From Takakia lepidozioides (lineage: Eukaryota > Streptophyta > Takakiopsida > Takakiales > Takakiaceae), in contig CM060733.1 of assembly GCA_030704615.1 (NCBI GenBank), forward strand, positions 5,766,001-5,830,000: a stretch of DNA of 64,000 nucleotides, given 5' to 3'. A program made the translations under genes and the position numbers. Shown in pieces: positions 33,340-45,400 of this stretch; the stretch's first letter is position 1, and the number at the start of each line of letters is the position of its first letter. The notes beneath the pieces were generated by a model, which saw only the letters and a program-made list of their open reading frames with translations, was not told where the DNA came from and did no database searches.

Positions 33340-34640
33340 TTATATAGAATAATACAAAAGCAATACAACCAAACACTCACAAATGATCACTTGAGGGTTT
33401 CTCACCTTTCCAAACATTTTTAGGTGTATTTGCAGATATTGCCTTATTAGGAAGTCGATTACGGAGATATGCTTCAGTTGCCATTGCTTCTGTCCAGAAA
33501 CGTGGTCCAACCTCATGTGTTGCAACATACACCTCACACTTTCAACAAGCGTTTGATTCTTCCTCTCTGCAACTCCATTATGCTTTAGCGTATATGGTGT
33601 GATTGATTGTTTCATAATACCATTTTCTTTACAGAATTGATTAAAATTCCTGGAGATGTACTCACCACCATCACGCCGAAGTGTTTTGATCTTTTCTCCG
33701 GTTTGATTCTTCACCAAAGCTTTGAATGCTTTGAACCTATCGAGAACTCCAAACTTATTTTACATCATGTTACAAATAAATATTTTCTTGGAAACTCATC
33801 AGTGAAGGTCAAGAAATACTTTGCACCTCCATGAAATTCAGACGACATATGACCACATAGATCAGTATGCACTAGCTCAAGAACCTTTTTTGTTCGAGAG
33901 CTTCCATCTTTGAAAATATGTTTACCATACACACATCCGTCACAAAAAACTCAAGACCGATCTCCTGTAAGATCCATTCGTTCAACCAGGTTGTTAGCTG
34001 ACATGAGTGCCTGCAAACTTTGCATTGAGACATGTCCAAGTATCTGATGCCTGATGTCACTCTACTTGAGAGTGTATTACAATCCACATGTAAACCGCGG
34101 ACTGCCCCAACCAGGTAGTTGCATCTTGAACTACCTCAGCTTAACCAACAATGACTGGTAGAAACCTCAACCGTAAGACCTTGCTCAATTAGCTGACTAA
34201 CTGACAAGAGGTTCTTTGTCAATGGATACGATTGACGACATGCTTTCTTTCAAAACTGACAAATAGATTGGTCCTTACTTCTCTAGCAGTTTTAGCATGT
34301 GCAATATGATGAAGTATTGAATCTGCTATATTCAACAACATGGTTCCTCGAGCTAACTTATCTTTCTTCGCAAAAAGTTGTTGCTCAGGAGTCAACCCTG
34401 TGGCCCCCCTGCGGCTATGATCTCTCCATCTTTAGGCTACGCTTGAACTGGTGCAACCGCTGCTCCTGATGTTATCTCAGGACTACAGATCATTCTCATG
34501 AAGAATGAACTTCATCTTAATTTTCCATGTATGAAAATTGTGACCATCTAACCTCGGGTATGATCAGCAGAAGATGTCATGATGATAGTTTGATGTTTTG
34601 CCAAGTACAAAACACCCTCAAATTTTCAGATCTAAACACC
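33340..34640 (-). pseudogene. Copia-2 gag/pre-integrase/integrase remnants
   Basis: On the minus strand, broken frames read YPLTKNLLSVSQLIEQGLTV (protease/GAG-pre-integrase boundary, about 34180-34240). A GAG-pre-integrase stretch ends in RFLS (34087-33872). Integrase core text follows: IKTLRRDGGEYISRNFNQFC, GIMKQSITPYTLKHNGVAER and KNQTLVESVRCMLQHM (33717-33530). The D-x(n)-E spacing and HNGVAERKN are typical copia integrase. Many stops and frameshifts; no RT or RNase H remains downstream on this strand before the 3' LTR. Confidence 0.8.
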
Positions 34641-34991
34641 AAGCACTCAAGCCTATAGGTTGTGGATCAAATACTCATCTCCCTCTATCTCTTACACAAA
34701 ACCTTGCTCTGATACCATGTTGGAATTCGACAAAGATTAGAGATGAAAGATGAATTGATTACTGAGAACTCTCCACCCAACCATAGGACCATAACAAGAT
34801 GTGTGTCCACTCTTCGAGCCAGGAATAGCTGAGATAACTATAGCATAATTTCATGTTTTTACTTAAGTTAACTTTAGCTATCTTCAAGCTAACGGAGGCT
34901 TATCTTTATTGTTAACTGTGACTTGTCAGCACTGCTATTATTGAAGGTAACTTTGAGTAGTAGTAACTTGGTAAGGATTTGATTTCCAACA

Positions 34992-35736
34992 GGTAGCTCT
35001 CTTAGAGAGAGACTTTGCGGAGACAATGCAAGGCAATGGACAAAATATGGTGAAAATACCTTACACCGTCGAGGCGCTGATTGGTGTGTTGTGCTGAGTC
35101 ATGCTCCCTTAGTCTTACCTTCCTCTTATGTTGTGCCAAAGCAAAGCAAGAGAGCCAAATTGGCATTGGAGGCTTGTGAAAAATCAATACCTTCTCCTGG
35201 CGGAAGACGCCCAAGGCCTTACACAGACTTTGGGGGGGGGGGTGTGTGGTGAAGGGGCAGGTTGGTCTTTAATGCGGCTGAAGGGCAGGTGATGAGAGAC
35301 CCTTCCAACGTTTAAGAATGAGTGACTGAAGGCGATAAGATGGTGCATATGCAGAAAAACCCTGTGGCCGATACTACAAACTCCTACCGTCTTAAGGAAA
35401 TTTTCAGGCCCTCAAAAGACTTTTACAACATTCAATTCTATTCTATTGGTGCAGTTTGTGAGAGGAAACATGGGAGTATTAACTTAACATTTACGTATCC
35501 ATCTTGATTTTCAAAAATATATATCACCAAGGAATGATCGACAAGTGTGATGTGGTCTGAGACTCCAGAACCACCTCTAAATAAAGTTGGAACAAAACCA
35601 TTAAAATCACGTCATGAAGTAAATTAAGAAAATACAGTGTAAACCCAAATATCTTCATTCTCTCCCTTAAAAAGTGGTGCAATGGCCCCAGCTCTAGTGT
35701 CTGCAACTCAAAAGGCTCAAGTAATAGGCGCGATCG
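34992..35736. other. Spacer between Copia-2 and the acyl carrier protein gene
   Basis: No supported coding region. It includes a 10-base G tract at about 35231-35240. The part next to 35737 is the 3' flank of the minus-strand ACP gene. Confidence 0.4.
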
Positions 35737-37436
35737 TTAGGCCTTGGCAGCTATGACCTCAGCAATCAAGTTCGCTGCGTCCTGGACTGTGCTGATCTTA
35801 TCAGCGTTATCTTCATCAAACTGAATGTCAAACTTCTCCTCAAGAGCCATCATGATTTCCACCTGAAACCACCGAGCGGATGGGCACTGAATGAGTAGCC
35901 ACTACTTACAGAAGCACCTTCTAGATTCCAGGCTACTTTAGAATAACGCATACGCACAGTAAAAGTCCCAATAGTACTGCACTCGCCTCTATCAGTGTCT
36001 GTCAAACCCACTTAGGACAGTCACGCGAGAATATGCACACATGCACTGAGGTCACAGAAGGAAGCTGATAGAATTCCCATGGGTTAAATCACAGTTTAGC
36101 ACTTGGCACAACTTTCTCACCTCCCTGTACTCTCTTATAATTTGGCTTGGATTTGACACCACAATTTTAAGAAAAGTTCCAACCAAACCAACCAAAAGGG
36201 ATAACTTCTACTCACTGATGTCTGAAAGTCAGACATGTAACATTGGAAGAGAGCTTATGTAACCATGGTTATTAATCCACTAAATAGAGTACTGAATCTC
36301 ATGGAAAGGAGATAATACGAATAGAGTACTAATAGAGTACTGGATCATCCTTTCCATGATCATTACTTCATCCACTTTTTCTTCATCATTTATTGTACAA
36401 GGAGAGGTGCTAGAAAGTGCAAGAGGATGACACTGGTTGTAGCACTGGTGCAGTCTCCTCTTAGGAAGCAGGCGCCAACAAAATTTGTGGAAAGTGTCCT
36501 TTCAAACATTTATTCGAAAATTGACTTTTGAATTTCTTAAAAAATATATAAAAATATCTTACCGTGTCAAGTGAGTCAGCACCAAGTTCTGCAAACTTGG
36601 ACTCTGGCAACACAGAGACTTTTCCAATAGCCAACTGCTTGGCAATGACAGCTTGAACAGCGTCCAATGTCTCGGGGTTAGACTGCACAACCACAATTAA
36701 GAAAAAACTGTGAAGAACAGTACTGGAGTATCCAAATCGAAGCAAACAAATTCGAAAAGGGAGTATTCAACAACATTGATGTCAGCAAGAGAGTAACGTG
36801 GAGGAAAAACGCCTATCCCGCACCCCTAAGTCCTACAGCAATCTTTCCAACTTCGATCAGGAACCAGAAGGTTCACGCACAGCCGGAGTCCTTCGGAGTT
36901 TCTCGACACTAAGAAGAATTGAACTTGTCCTGCATCGGGAATAACTGCACATAACTAAGGCTGGCAGAGGAGTTCCTATATTGAGTCAAAGAAGAACATT
37001 AAGAACTACAGGATCGCGACAAAAAGCGCAGCATATTAGAGCTAACAACCGTGCAGCAACATACGACATAACCTCTCACAATTGATTCTATTTCGTCAAA
37101 CGTTAAGCAGTCAGAGCTTCAACTTACTGCGCATGAGACGCTGAACTGCCGTCTAGAAGCAACCGACCGTACCGCAACCGAGCTCGTTCGCCTCATCACA
37201 GGGAAAGCCTTTAATCCATTGAATCTTGCCACGGGCTGGAGAGGGAGAGGGAGAGGGAGAGGGAGAGCAAGGCGCATTCACAAAGTCAGACACTCAGGGC
37301 TCACATCCAATACACAAACAACTGAGGTAATCTAAAGCTCTAAGAACAAACAAAGACATACCCGTTGCTGCGTGGTAGCGGGACTCAATCCACACGTCAG
37401 GGCGCTCTTCACCAAAGAGGCAGAGACTGAAGCCAT
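35737..37436 (-). CDS. MTACP: Mitochondrial acyl carrier protein
   Basis: Four GT-AG exons: 37362-37436, 37128-37235, 36563-36682 and 35737-35862 (stop TAA at 35737-35739). All introns are phase 0; total 142 residues. The N-terminus (MASVSASLVKSALTCGLSPA, then an Arg/Ser-rich stretch with RRTSSVAVRSVASRRQFSVS) is an amphipathic mitochondrial presequence. The carrier domain has VIAKQLAIGKVSVLPESKFA and GADSLDTVEIMMALEEKFDI; the Ser of DSL takes the phosphopantetheine arm. The acidic helix (DEDNADKISTVQDAANLIAE) is usual. Role: carrier of acyl intermediates in mitochondrial fatty-acid synthesis that feeds lipoate, and complex I accessory subunit in many organisms. An intron splits the gene just after DSLDT. 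No damage seen. Confidence 0.95.
37238..37267. repeat. GAGAGG microsatellite forming an intron polypyrimidine tract
   Basis: Five units of GAGGGA/GAGAGG type. On the ACP strand this is a CCTCTC repeat immediately before the AG of the intron 1 acceptor (37236-37237), so the microsatellite itself supplies the polypyrimidine tract. Confidence 0.85.
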
Positions 37437-39409
37437 CCTGTTAGCAGCAAGTAATCACACCAACAAAGACTCCAACGACTATTATCAACACGCGAGAAAC
37501 CTTAAGCCTTCCGCCATGAAATGCCCCTTTCAGAGAGTGGAAGGCGCCCGAGGCTTCCACGGCGGAAGCCTCAAGGCAGGCCTTGGCGGAGGCCCCTAGG
37601 CACCCGGTCCTACCCGTACTCCCACTCCCGCCCTTCTGCAGGGTCGGGTAGCTCAAGGCAGGTGGCGGACTAGCCCGCCCGGATTGAGCTGGGTTCCACA
37701 AGTGCGCACGAAAATCTCCACATCTGCCACGTGGTTGAAAACTGACTGTATACTGACACACACTATATTAGTGTCAGAACTTTTTGACCGCAAGAATCCG
37801 AATATTATAACTTGTTTTTGGGACGCTTTAAGTTCTATCGAATTTCCTTTTGTTTTTTTTGGTATCCCAAAAACAAGTTATAATACTCTGAGCCCGAGGG
37901 AGCAGACCGAGAAAGGCGGAAGTACCTCGGGCCAGTGATTTCCCCTGCATAAAGATTTTTCAACCTTATTTCTTTTCAACTTATTTCGAGCTCGGGAGGA
38001 AAAAGGCAAGAAGGAAACAAATAGAAAGATAAAGAAAAGAAAATTCCAGGGCCTCTGTCCCCTGTTTCTAAAAAGAAACCAAAAAACAAATAGCCAGCCT
38101 TACAGGGAAATTTCCCCTAAGATATCTTACGCGGGATATGCCCGCATCGGGAAATTCCGCAGTCCCTAGCCATCAGATTTCATCCATTTAGGGCAATTCT
38201 TTACGAACGGGCTATGGCGGAAGCGAAGCTAAATGGTTAGCGAACACTAGCTAAGGGGGACTGCTAAAACAATGGAGACGTTGGGACAAAGTGACGGGTT
38301 AGCGTGGCGGAACCCTACAAGTTAGGATTTAGAGAAGGTTTTAGTGAAACATCGCGGAGGAGAGCGGCAGCTTCCCCTTCTCGAATTGTTCTACTCTTTG
38401 GCTGCAATCAAGAGAAGGGAATGAGCGGGTTATTTAGCCGCGTTAACTGCATTTTGGTCCCAATAGCATTAATAATGTGACCCGTGTGACCCCGCTCTAA
38501 GGTATCGAGAATCACAAGCTTTTGTGAGAGAATGGAGAGAAAAATGGAGATGGTTGAAGAAGCTAACCCGCAGATTGGACTATCATCTGCTGATTGTTTC
38601 TCTCACAGAAGGGGAAGATCCAGACATTGAGCAAGCAGTTTGCCACAGTTGCAAGAGAAGAATTTTCAAAGAATTTATCTCGATGATGTACAGGTACCTC
38701 TCTTGATATGGAGCTTGAAAGGTTGAAGTCGGTGTGCAAACCATTCTCTAAATGAGTTGTTGGTGGTCAAGAGGACAAGGACCCCTGGAATTTCGAAGCC
38801 ATTGCGCAGGAAGAGGTGCAATCTGAAGTGTGTGAACTCAACTATAGGTACTAGTGATATCTGTAGCTTTGTACCAACTTCGTAAGGTTGGCAGCCACAT
38901 TTTGTGAGGCACTTGTGGTGTTGTTAAGCCTCCCTACCACACCCATGCTGAAAGTATCGTGTAATCATCGCACTGTACAGAAAGTTCGATGTCAAGCTAA
39001 AGATTCACTTTAGTCATGAGATTCTCTCAGTTTCTAGAATGACATATGCTGCAATCTTAGTTTCAAGTGACAATCTGGCACCACCCCTTCCATATCATTT
39101 ACATTGGAAACTCATTGTCTTATGGTAAGCGCAATAGTGTGGCAAAGACAAGATAAAAAGTTCTCTGTGCGAATGCACTGTTATATTTCATGCAGCAGAC
39201 TGGTTCAACAGGCCACTGCAAGAAGTTGCCGCAAAGTTTCCCTAAGAACCTCTAATAGATCCACTTCAAGCTGTAGCAGTACATATTGGGCAATGATAAG
39301 GACATGAAACACGGTTTTAAGTGCCCCAGAAGATTGATTCAAGCTTTTGCTACAATCATGCCTGGACATGACACAAGACACAAAATGGAACAAATAGAAT
39401 TTACATTGT
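37437..39409. other. Intergenic: ACP upstream region and 3' flank of the water dikinase
   Basis: About 2 kb between two minus-strand genes. 37437-37700 is GC-rich and likely holds the ACP promoter. The region around 38000-38500 is mixed sequence with no gene. A plus ORF (38524-38706) has no recognisable domain. Nothing else supported apart from the inverted repeat annotated separately. Confidence 0.45.
37804..37884. repeat. 20-bp perfect inverted repeat (hairpin) upstream of the ACP gene
   Basis: ATTATAACTTGTTTTTGGGA at 37804-37823 pairs perfectly with its complement at 37865-37884 across a 41-nt T-rich loop. It lies about 370 bp upstream of the ACP start codon. It could be a small foldback element or form a stem-loop RNA. 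Confidence 0.85.
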
Positions 39410-42400
39410 TTAGAGTACTTGAGGTCTTGATTGAACCACCATAAAGATCCCATTACTGTATGCTCCCTCTATATCCTGCAACACAGAAAGTGTGGTAGTT
39501 AATGGAATTTGCAAAACGGCCAGCTCTGATCTGAAAAACCCACCAGATATTGAGACCATAATTCCAGAAAACAATTTACTTGTGGCCATTTTGAAAGTTA
39601 GTGAACAGAGGTGCAGGGACTACGTTCTTGATGGTCAAGGGTCACTTGCTCAAGAGAATACCCTGGACATTGCATCAGAAAATGGATATTGTCTTCAAGC
39701 TGCCCGCACAGTGGGCATTGACAATATTCCTTTCCTCTCTGCATCTGTAGACTCCCCGCCCTGAGTTTAAATTTTCAGTCTAGTTCCAAGGGTATGCAGG
39801 CCCTTCAGATCATCCTTAAAGTCCTCACCCATGTCACCCACTGGAAACAAGTTCAGAGAAGTTCTATGCCTAACTTCGTTTTGTTCTGATATTCTTCGTG
39901 CTTCCGACATGGCTTTGGACACTTTAGCTTCCAAGTCAGCTTCATCTAGCGTCAGAAAGAGACCAGAGATGGTTATATTATCATCCAAATGCCTGACATT
40001 GATGCCCTCATATTTTCGGTTGAAGCAGCTATTTACCTGGGGTTGCCCATGGAATGCAGCTTCCACCTCCATTCCAACCTTCGCAACCCCTTGCATTAGC
40101 TCTTCTCGGAACTACAATATGATCCAAGATAGCAGGCGCAATGTCAGCTCTAGGAATTGCAGGTCTCGGATCGATTTAATTATGATTGCACTTATTAAAC
40201 CCAATCCTTCTAAATGCAGAATCACTGCAACAGTGATAAAGCAATTAATCTTCCAATCCAATGACATTATCCTAGAGGTGCCCAGATCAGCAGCATAATT
40301 AGTTCCTGTGTACAGTAGTGATTCCTAAAAATCAAACACATTTTTGATGATGAAGAAGGCTACTTACATCACTGTCCCACAGCAAGCGCTCCTTTGAGTA
40401 ATCCACCATAACTTCTTTGGGTGGATCAGTGAGGATACTTTCATACCTGTGCAAGGTCCAGCAAGTAAGACAAGTGTGTATGAATTCAATCCTGTTCCTG
40501 AATAGATAAAGGAAAACTTGAATGGTTTTGCAGCTTCCCCATTTGACATTGGTGGCTGCACATACCTTCACAATCTAGTGAAAGATTTAGTAATTTGTTA
40601 CAATCTGACTTACTTTGCTCAAACTTTCATCAACCTCAAGGGGGAAGTCACAAATCTGGGTAGTGGCTTACATACAGATGAGCAAACAAATTATGCACCC
40701 ATATAAAGGCCTTGTGAGCAAACTGTCCGACATGTTTGTCATTGAAGGAAGAGTTGAAAGAAGGGATGAAGTGAAGGAGCTTACAAGCCAGCACCCGCAA
40801 AAGTCTCCAGATCTTCTCCATTAGAATCCGAACGAGCAATCAAAGAATTGTTGGGTGCATACAGACAGACAGCCTTGGACGGCATCGACAATATTTGTGT
40901 CCCTGCACCCCTACCGGGAGTCAAAACTCGATTAACTTCTGGCAGTTGCGAAGGTGCTGCAACCCTTTCTGTGGACTCAGAAATTGAAGTCCTCAACAAT
41001 ATCAAAGGTGTGATCTGCTCAGGAGCCTGTAAGTCCTGTCAGCAATACCAAAAAGTGGACGACACATGGGCTGAAAACTTGAAATTGATACTGACTTGAG
41101 TTAGAGTCCTTGGTAATGCTGTAGCTGAGGGCACGTCCTCTGTAGTTTCCAACCAACACCTCTCCCAACCCTGCCACTATCTGCACACCGTGTATTGTGT
41201 GTATGTATGAGAAAGAATGTACTCATAAGACGTTTGCCAAAGCCTTGTGGCAATAAAACCCCACGCCCAGTTTGGGCAGAACTAAAGGGAACAGACACTA
41301 CCTTTGTGAGGGCTCACCCCGGCAGTGGGACTTACCATGGTGTTGCCAATTAGTTCGGCCTTTCCAGATATCCTCTAGAAAGCCCTTGACACAAGCATCA
41401 ACCTGATGTGTGTGATCTGCCAAGCAATTACACCCAACAGGGCCATGGCTTTAGGCTAAGATTTTTAAAGTTGGTGAACAGAGGTGCAGGGTGCGCGCGT
41501 GTGTGTGTGTTTGTGAGAGAGAGAGAGAGAGAGAGCTCTCACAAGACTTTGTGGGCGGTAGTCTCGTGGCCATAGACCCTGGACGGAACAAGAAGGAATA
41601 GACACTAACTTTGTGAGGGGTTCACTGGTAGTGGGACTTACCTTGATATAAGCAATTAGTTCAGGCTTTCCAGGTTCCTCTACACTCCTTCACACAAGCA
41701 TCAATTGGCTGTGTGTGAGCAGCCCAAAATTTAGACCCCAACAGGGCCAGGGCTTTGGGCTCAGCCTCAAGATTTTGAAAGTTGGTGAACAAGGTGCAGG
41801 AACCATGTTCTTGATGGAAAGAGAGGGAGCACCAACTGAAGCCACCATAAATAAGAGCCCTCTTCCAAGTATACATCTGCCTCCTTTCAGAGGTGGTGAC
41901 CAAGAAAAAATAGCTACTGTGCTATAATTTATCCACCCTCAATTTTACATTTGTTGAGAATCAGGGAGGTGAAGGGCTAGGGGGCAGGTCCCTCGAACCC
42001 TAGTGGCGATGACTGTAAGAAGAGTGTTCCAACCTTCCTGTCGGAAGGCTAAAAGATGAGGGAGCAATATTTTAGATATTCTTTGCACTGGTTTTGAGTG
42101 GGGACATCATTTCAATAAACACAAATTGAAGTGATCAACACAACACGAGTTTTACAGATTCATATAGCAACCAATGTCAACACACAACAGGAGAAGATGT
42201 TGCGATGGGATGCTGGAGGTTCCTGAAGGAAGCCTTGATGGATCTACCTCACAAAACATGATGTTGGGATCCTTTGAAATGGGGTGCGCTGTATGCACAA
42301 CAAATGCATACTCTGCAGGCACCACTTTCTGAAGCAAGCAGCCCATGTACAGCACATTGTCAGCCATCCCTCTTGCTCGCCGGCTTAGCCTGCATGTTCA

Positions 42401-45400
42401 ACATGCAGACCTCAAGTTGACTCTCCAATACCAGAACCTATCAAGGTTTTTGCAGGTATACTCGGGAACAACTGGACAGATGACCTCATTATTACAATTC
42501 TAGAATGAGCGGCGATATAGTTGAGAAGCATTTATACCATTTAAGGAACTCTATTGTGTCCAGCAACTAAGATGCGGTGTAATCATAACATGCAGGTAGC
42601 ACAAATACTTATCTGTCTAGCCAGCCAGTAAAAGAATAGTATGGCATCATGTGGTAGCACCTACCAGGCTCTATGAGTCCACTTGCTTGCCCATACATGA
42701 CAAATAGAGCGCCACGCTGCATCCCATAGCTGCTTACTCTTCCAGGCCCCATCCTCTATCAGTCCAGTTGCCTCTGCTGCACTTGCTAGTGCCTCTTGTA
42801 AGGGTATAGGGGCCATGACCTCATTGCCGACCAAACCTCTGACAAATTCTAGCTCTGTGGGAAGCCTGCCCCTAATGAAAATTCCATGAAACTCTTAATT
42901 CTCTAAGACAAATTTGGTACCATACTGCAGTACCTTCTTGATGTTACTGCTAGGACATCCAACCATTTTCTGCTTGACTCTTGTATTCCCCACAGGAAAC
43001 CAGTGGGAAGGGATTTTAGTACAGTAATCTAGTAGCTTGCACAACCTCCCTGTCCACGTCATTGGTTTTTATAGATATGTCTGGCAGCCTCCACCACCAA
43101 ACTTTTTACCACAATCCCGCCAAAGCTGCAGCCTACCAAGAAAGAAGAGTTTCACAAAATCCAGGAAAGAAAGAAAGTACTTAAGAGAACAAGCGAAAGA
43201 AAAAAATATACTCATGCCATTCCCTGCAAACATTGGCCTGCAATCGACGGCCATCAACCCCATGGGAAACTAACCATCCCGGACCTTTTGTGGGTTCGCG
43301 CCCACCAGGGTAGGGCTTATGCCTACAGCTCAGGAAAATTTAAATCAGAAATAAATTAAGAAAGAGCAAGAGACAGAGAGAGCCATAACACCTACCTGCT
43401 GTGCTTATTGGCATCTTCCAGCCTTTTAAGGCTGTAGTTCAGCGTGGATGCAATACTTGCATTGACAGAGTCAGCCATGACCTCCTCAAACACTCCAATC
43501 GGGAGGGCAATGGAGGGTGGTAGCTGTATATTGCATTGCACAATCAAATGTTAGTCAGTTGACATTACCTGTATCCATTTTCCCCTAGTAGAAAAACTAA
43601 AGAGTTATCTTGGAGGGAGCAAATCTGACCTGAATTTTTGCATCACCCAAAAGCTTGCGCAGCCTGAAAAGGTTTGCTGATTTGGCTCCCACTTTGCCGT
43701 TCTTGAACTCCTTCTCAGTTAACACCCACTCCCCCGTCTGATGGGCACATCATACATGTGACAAGGTCAGACTGGTATACCAATCCTTTCTACAGTTCAC
43801 AAATGTTCATCAAATTTTGGAGGACACCAACCCATTAGCCTAGCAATTGACCTTTTCCAAGACACGTGGGAGTATTGGCTGCATGATCCGCACCTTTACC
43901 TCCATCAAAGGTCAAGCCCGCCTAAAGTGAGCATCTTCAGACCACTTATGGTCCAAGGGCAGGAACAATGCCAATGAATTTCAGTACTAGGAAGCTCAGG
44001 GTGCTGCATGTGGAAGAGCAGGTGCTAGACAAATTACTGAGTAAACCTTAACTTGTTTGAAATCTGTAGCACTACACACCATTGTAATAGTAATTTCTCT
44101 GAGGTGTATTAGATGCTATGATAGTGTGGCCAAACCTTCATTCTTTTCTGATTCTTGTCTATCTGAAACAAGCTTATAGAAAGACCCTCTTCTCTGTGAA
44201 TGATGTAAAATTTACAAAAATTATGAAACATATTGCAGGTTTAGATGATGGGAATACCCTAATTTTGTTAGGGACCTTAGGGGTTGATGGTGTGGCAGCT
44301 GGAGACATAATGGCCATATGTAGAAATATCATACACAAGAGTCACATTAGTGAATATAACACATGTACTTTGTGAGACAATACAGGTTTAGTTTTGGAAA
44401 TGACTAGGGAAAACTTAAATATGAGCAATCTGAATGTGAGATGAGGACCCCTGACCTACTGAGAGGCTTATTCCCAAATACATTCTAGTTTGAGCAAGGA
44501 ATCTTTGCTAGACAGGTTTTACTTACAAATTAGTTGGACATTCATAGATTCTTGGGCAGTACAAGACGCATCATTTGTAAGCTCCTGGGTAACAAGCATC
44601 TGACCTGAGCCATCCACTACCACCACCACATTCTTCCCTGCATCCACAGCTTTCCAAATGAAGTGTATGATCACAGGAGGGCCATATCAAACTGTGAAGC
44701 GACGCATGCAGAAGCAAGCAATAGTAACAGTAGGTATTCTTTCAATGGCTAAACTGAAAAGATATTTTCATTTGCCTTGGTTTCTCTTCTGTCATGAGTT
44801 GATTCTCTTGTCAGCCTACCTATGGTAAATTAGGTTGAAGTACGAAGATCAAGAAATAGCACATGCTTTAGAGAGCTGCTTATATGGAGACCATATCAGT
44901 GAGAGCCAATTTTATCTGCTCCACTCAATCTAGTCTCCCCTATTAAGTCATTCAATTAGTGAAAATAAAGTCATGTTAAAAACATTCAAGATATGCACCT
45001 TCCAGTTGTTTAAGAGAGCTGAATTCAGCCGTGTCAAAGCAGCTTGCCAGTAGAACCTGCCAGGGTCACAGGACAAAAGTTGCTTCTTCAGTAACATGAA
45101 AGCTTGCATCTTCCAATCCATGCCAAACCGAAGTGTACAACAGCTAGTGTAGAGCTGAGCCCCAAAACATAAGTACATTATGGTACTTCCAAAGTCAGTA
45201 CTTCACCCCTCTGTCCCATTGTTGATGCAACAAGAAGCGAGTGCTCAATACTATGCTACAGAAGATCTTACCCCGCAGTTCCGTGCCCGAATAGCAACAT
45301 GGCTGAGTACATCCGTAGTGCACGCGCTTAGCACTGCAGTTACACCCTCTGGTATATCCTCCGTTCCCCCCAGCTGCACACAAGGATATTGAACCCAGTT

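Larger units (their letters stand above)
29636..34991 (-). mobile_element. Copia-2: minus-strand Ty1/copia element with two LTRs, heavily decayed
   Basis: Two direct LTR copies: 29636-29997 (362 bp, 3' LTR on the minus strand) and 34718-34991 (274 bp, 5' LTR). Both have TGTTGGAA...TTCCAACA termini. The 5' copy lacks about 90 bp present in the other. Reading minus, the 5' LTR is followed immediately by TGGTATCAGAGC (34706-34717), the plant copia primer-binding site for initiator Met-tRNA. Coding remains run from about 34640 to 33340. The rest of the interior (30.0-33.3 kb) is not recognisably copia and seems to hold later insertions. No 5-bp target duplication was seen (GTTGG left, GGTAG right). 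Confidence 0.8.

Noticed and set aside
35231-35242. G-quadruplex-like tract
   Set aside because: A single G run, not four; no evidence for a G4 structure.
39767-40036. Extension of dikinase exon 40037-40111 as a novel C-terminus
   Set aside because: A GTAAAT donor ends the exon at GQPQ, and the expected final motif DIEG...VVQSRPQ is found in the exon at 39410-39475.
39831-40298. Plus-strand 155-codon ORF
   Set aside because: Antisense to a dikinase intron and exon; no domain.
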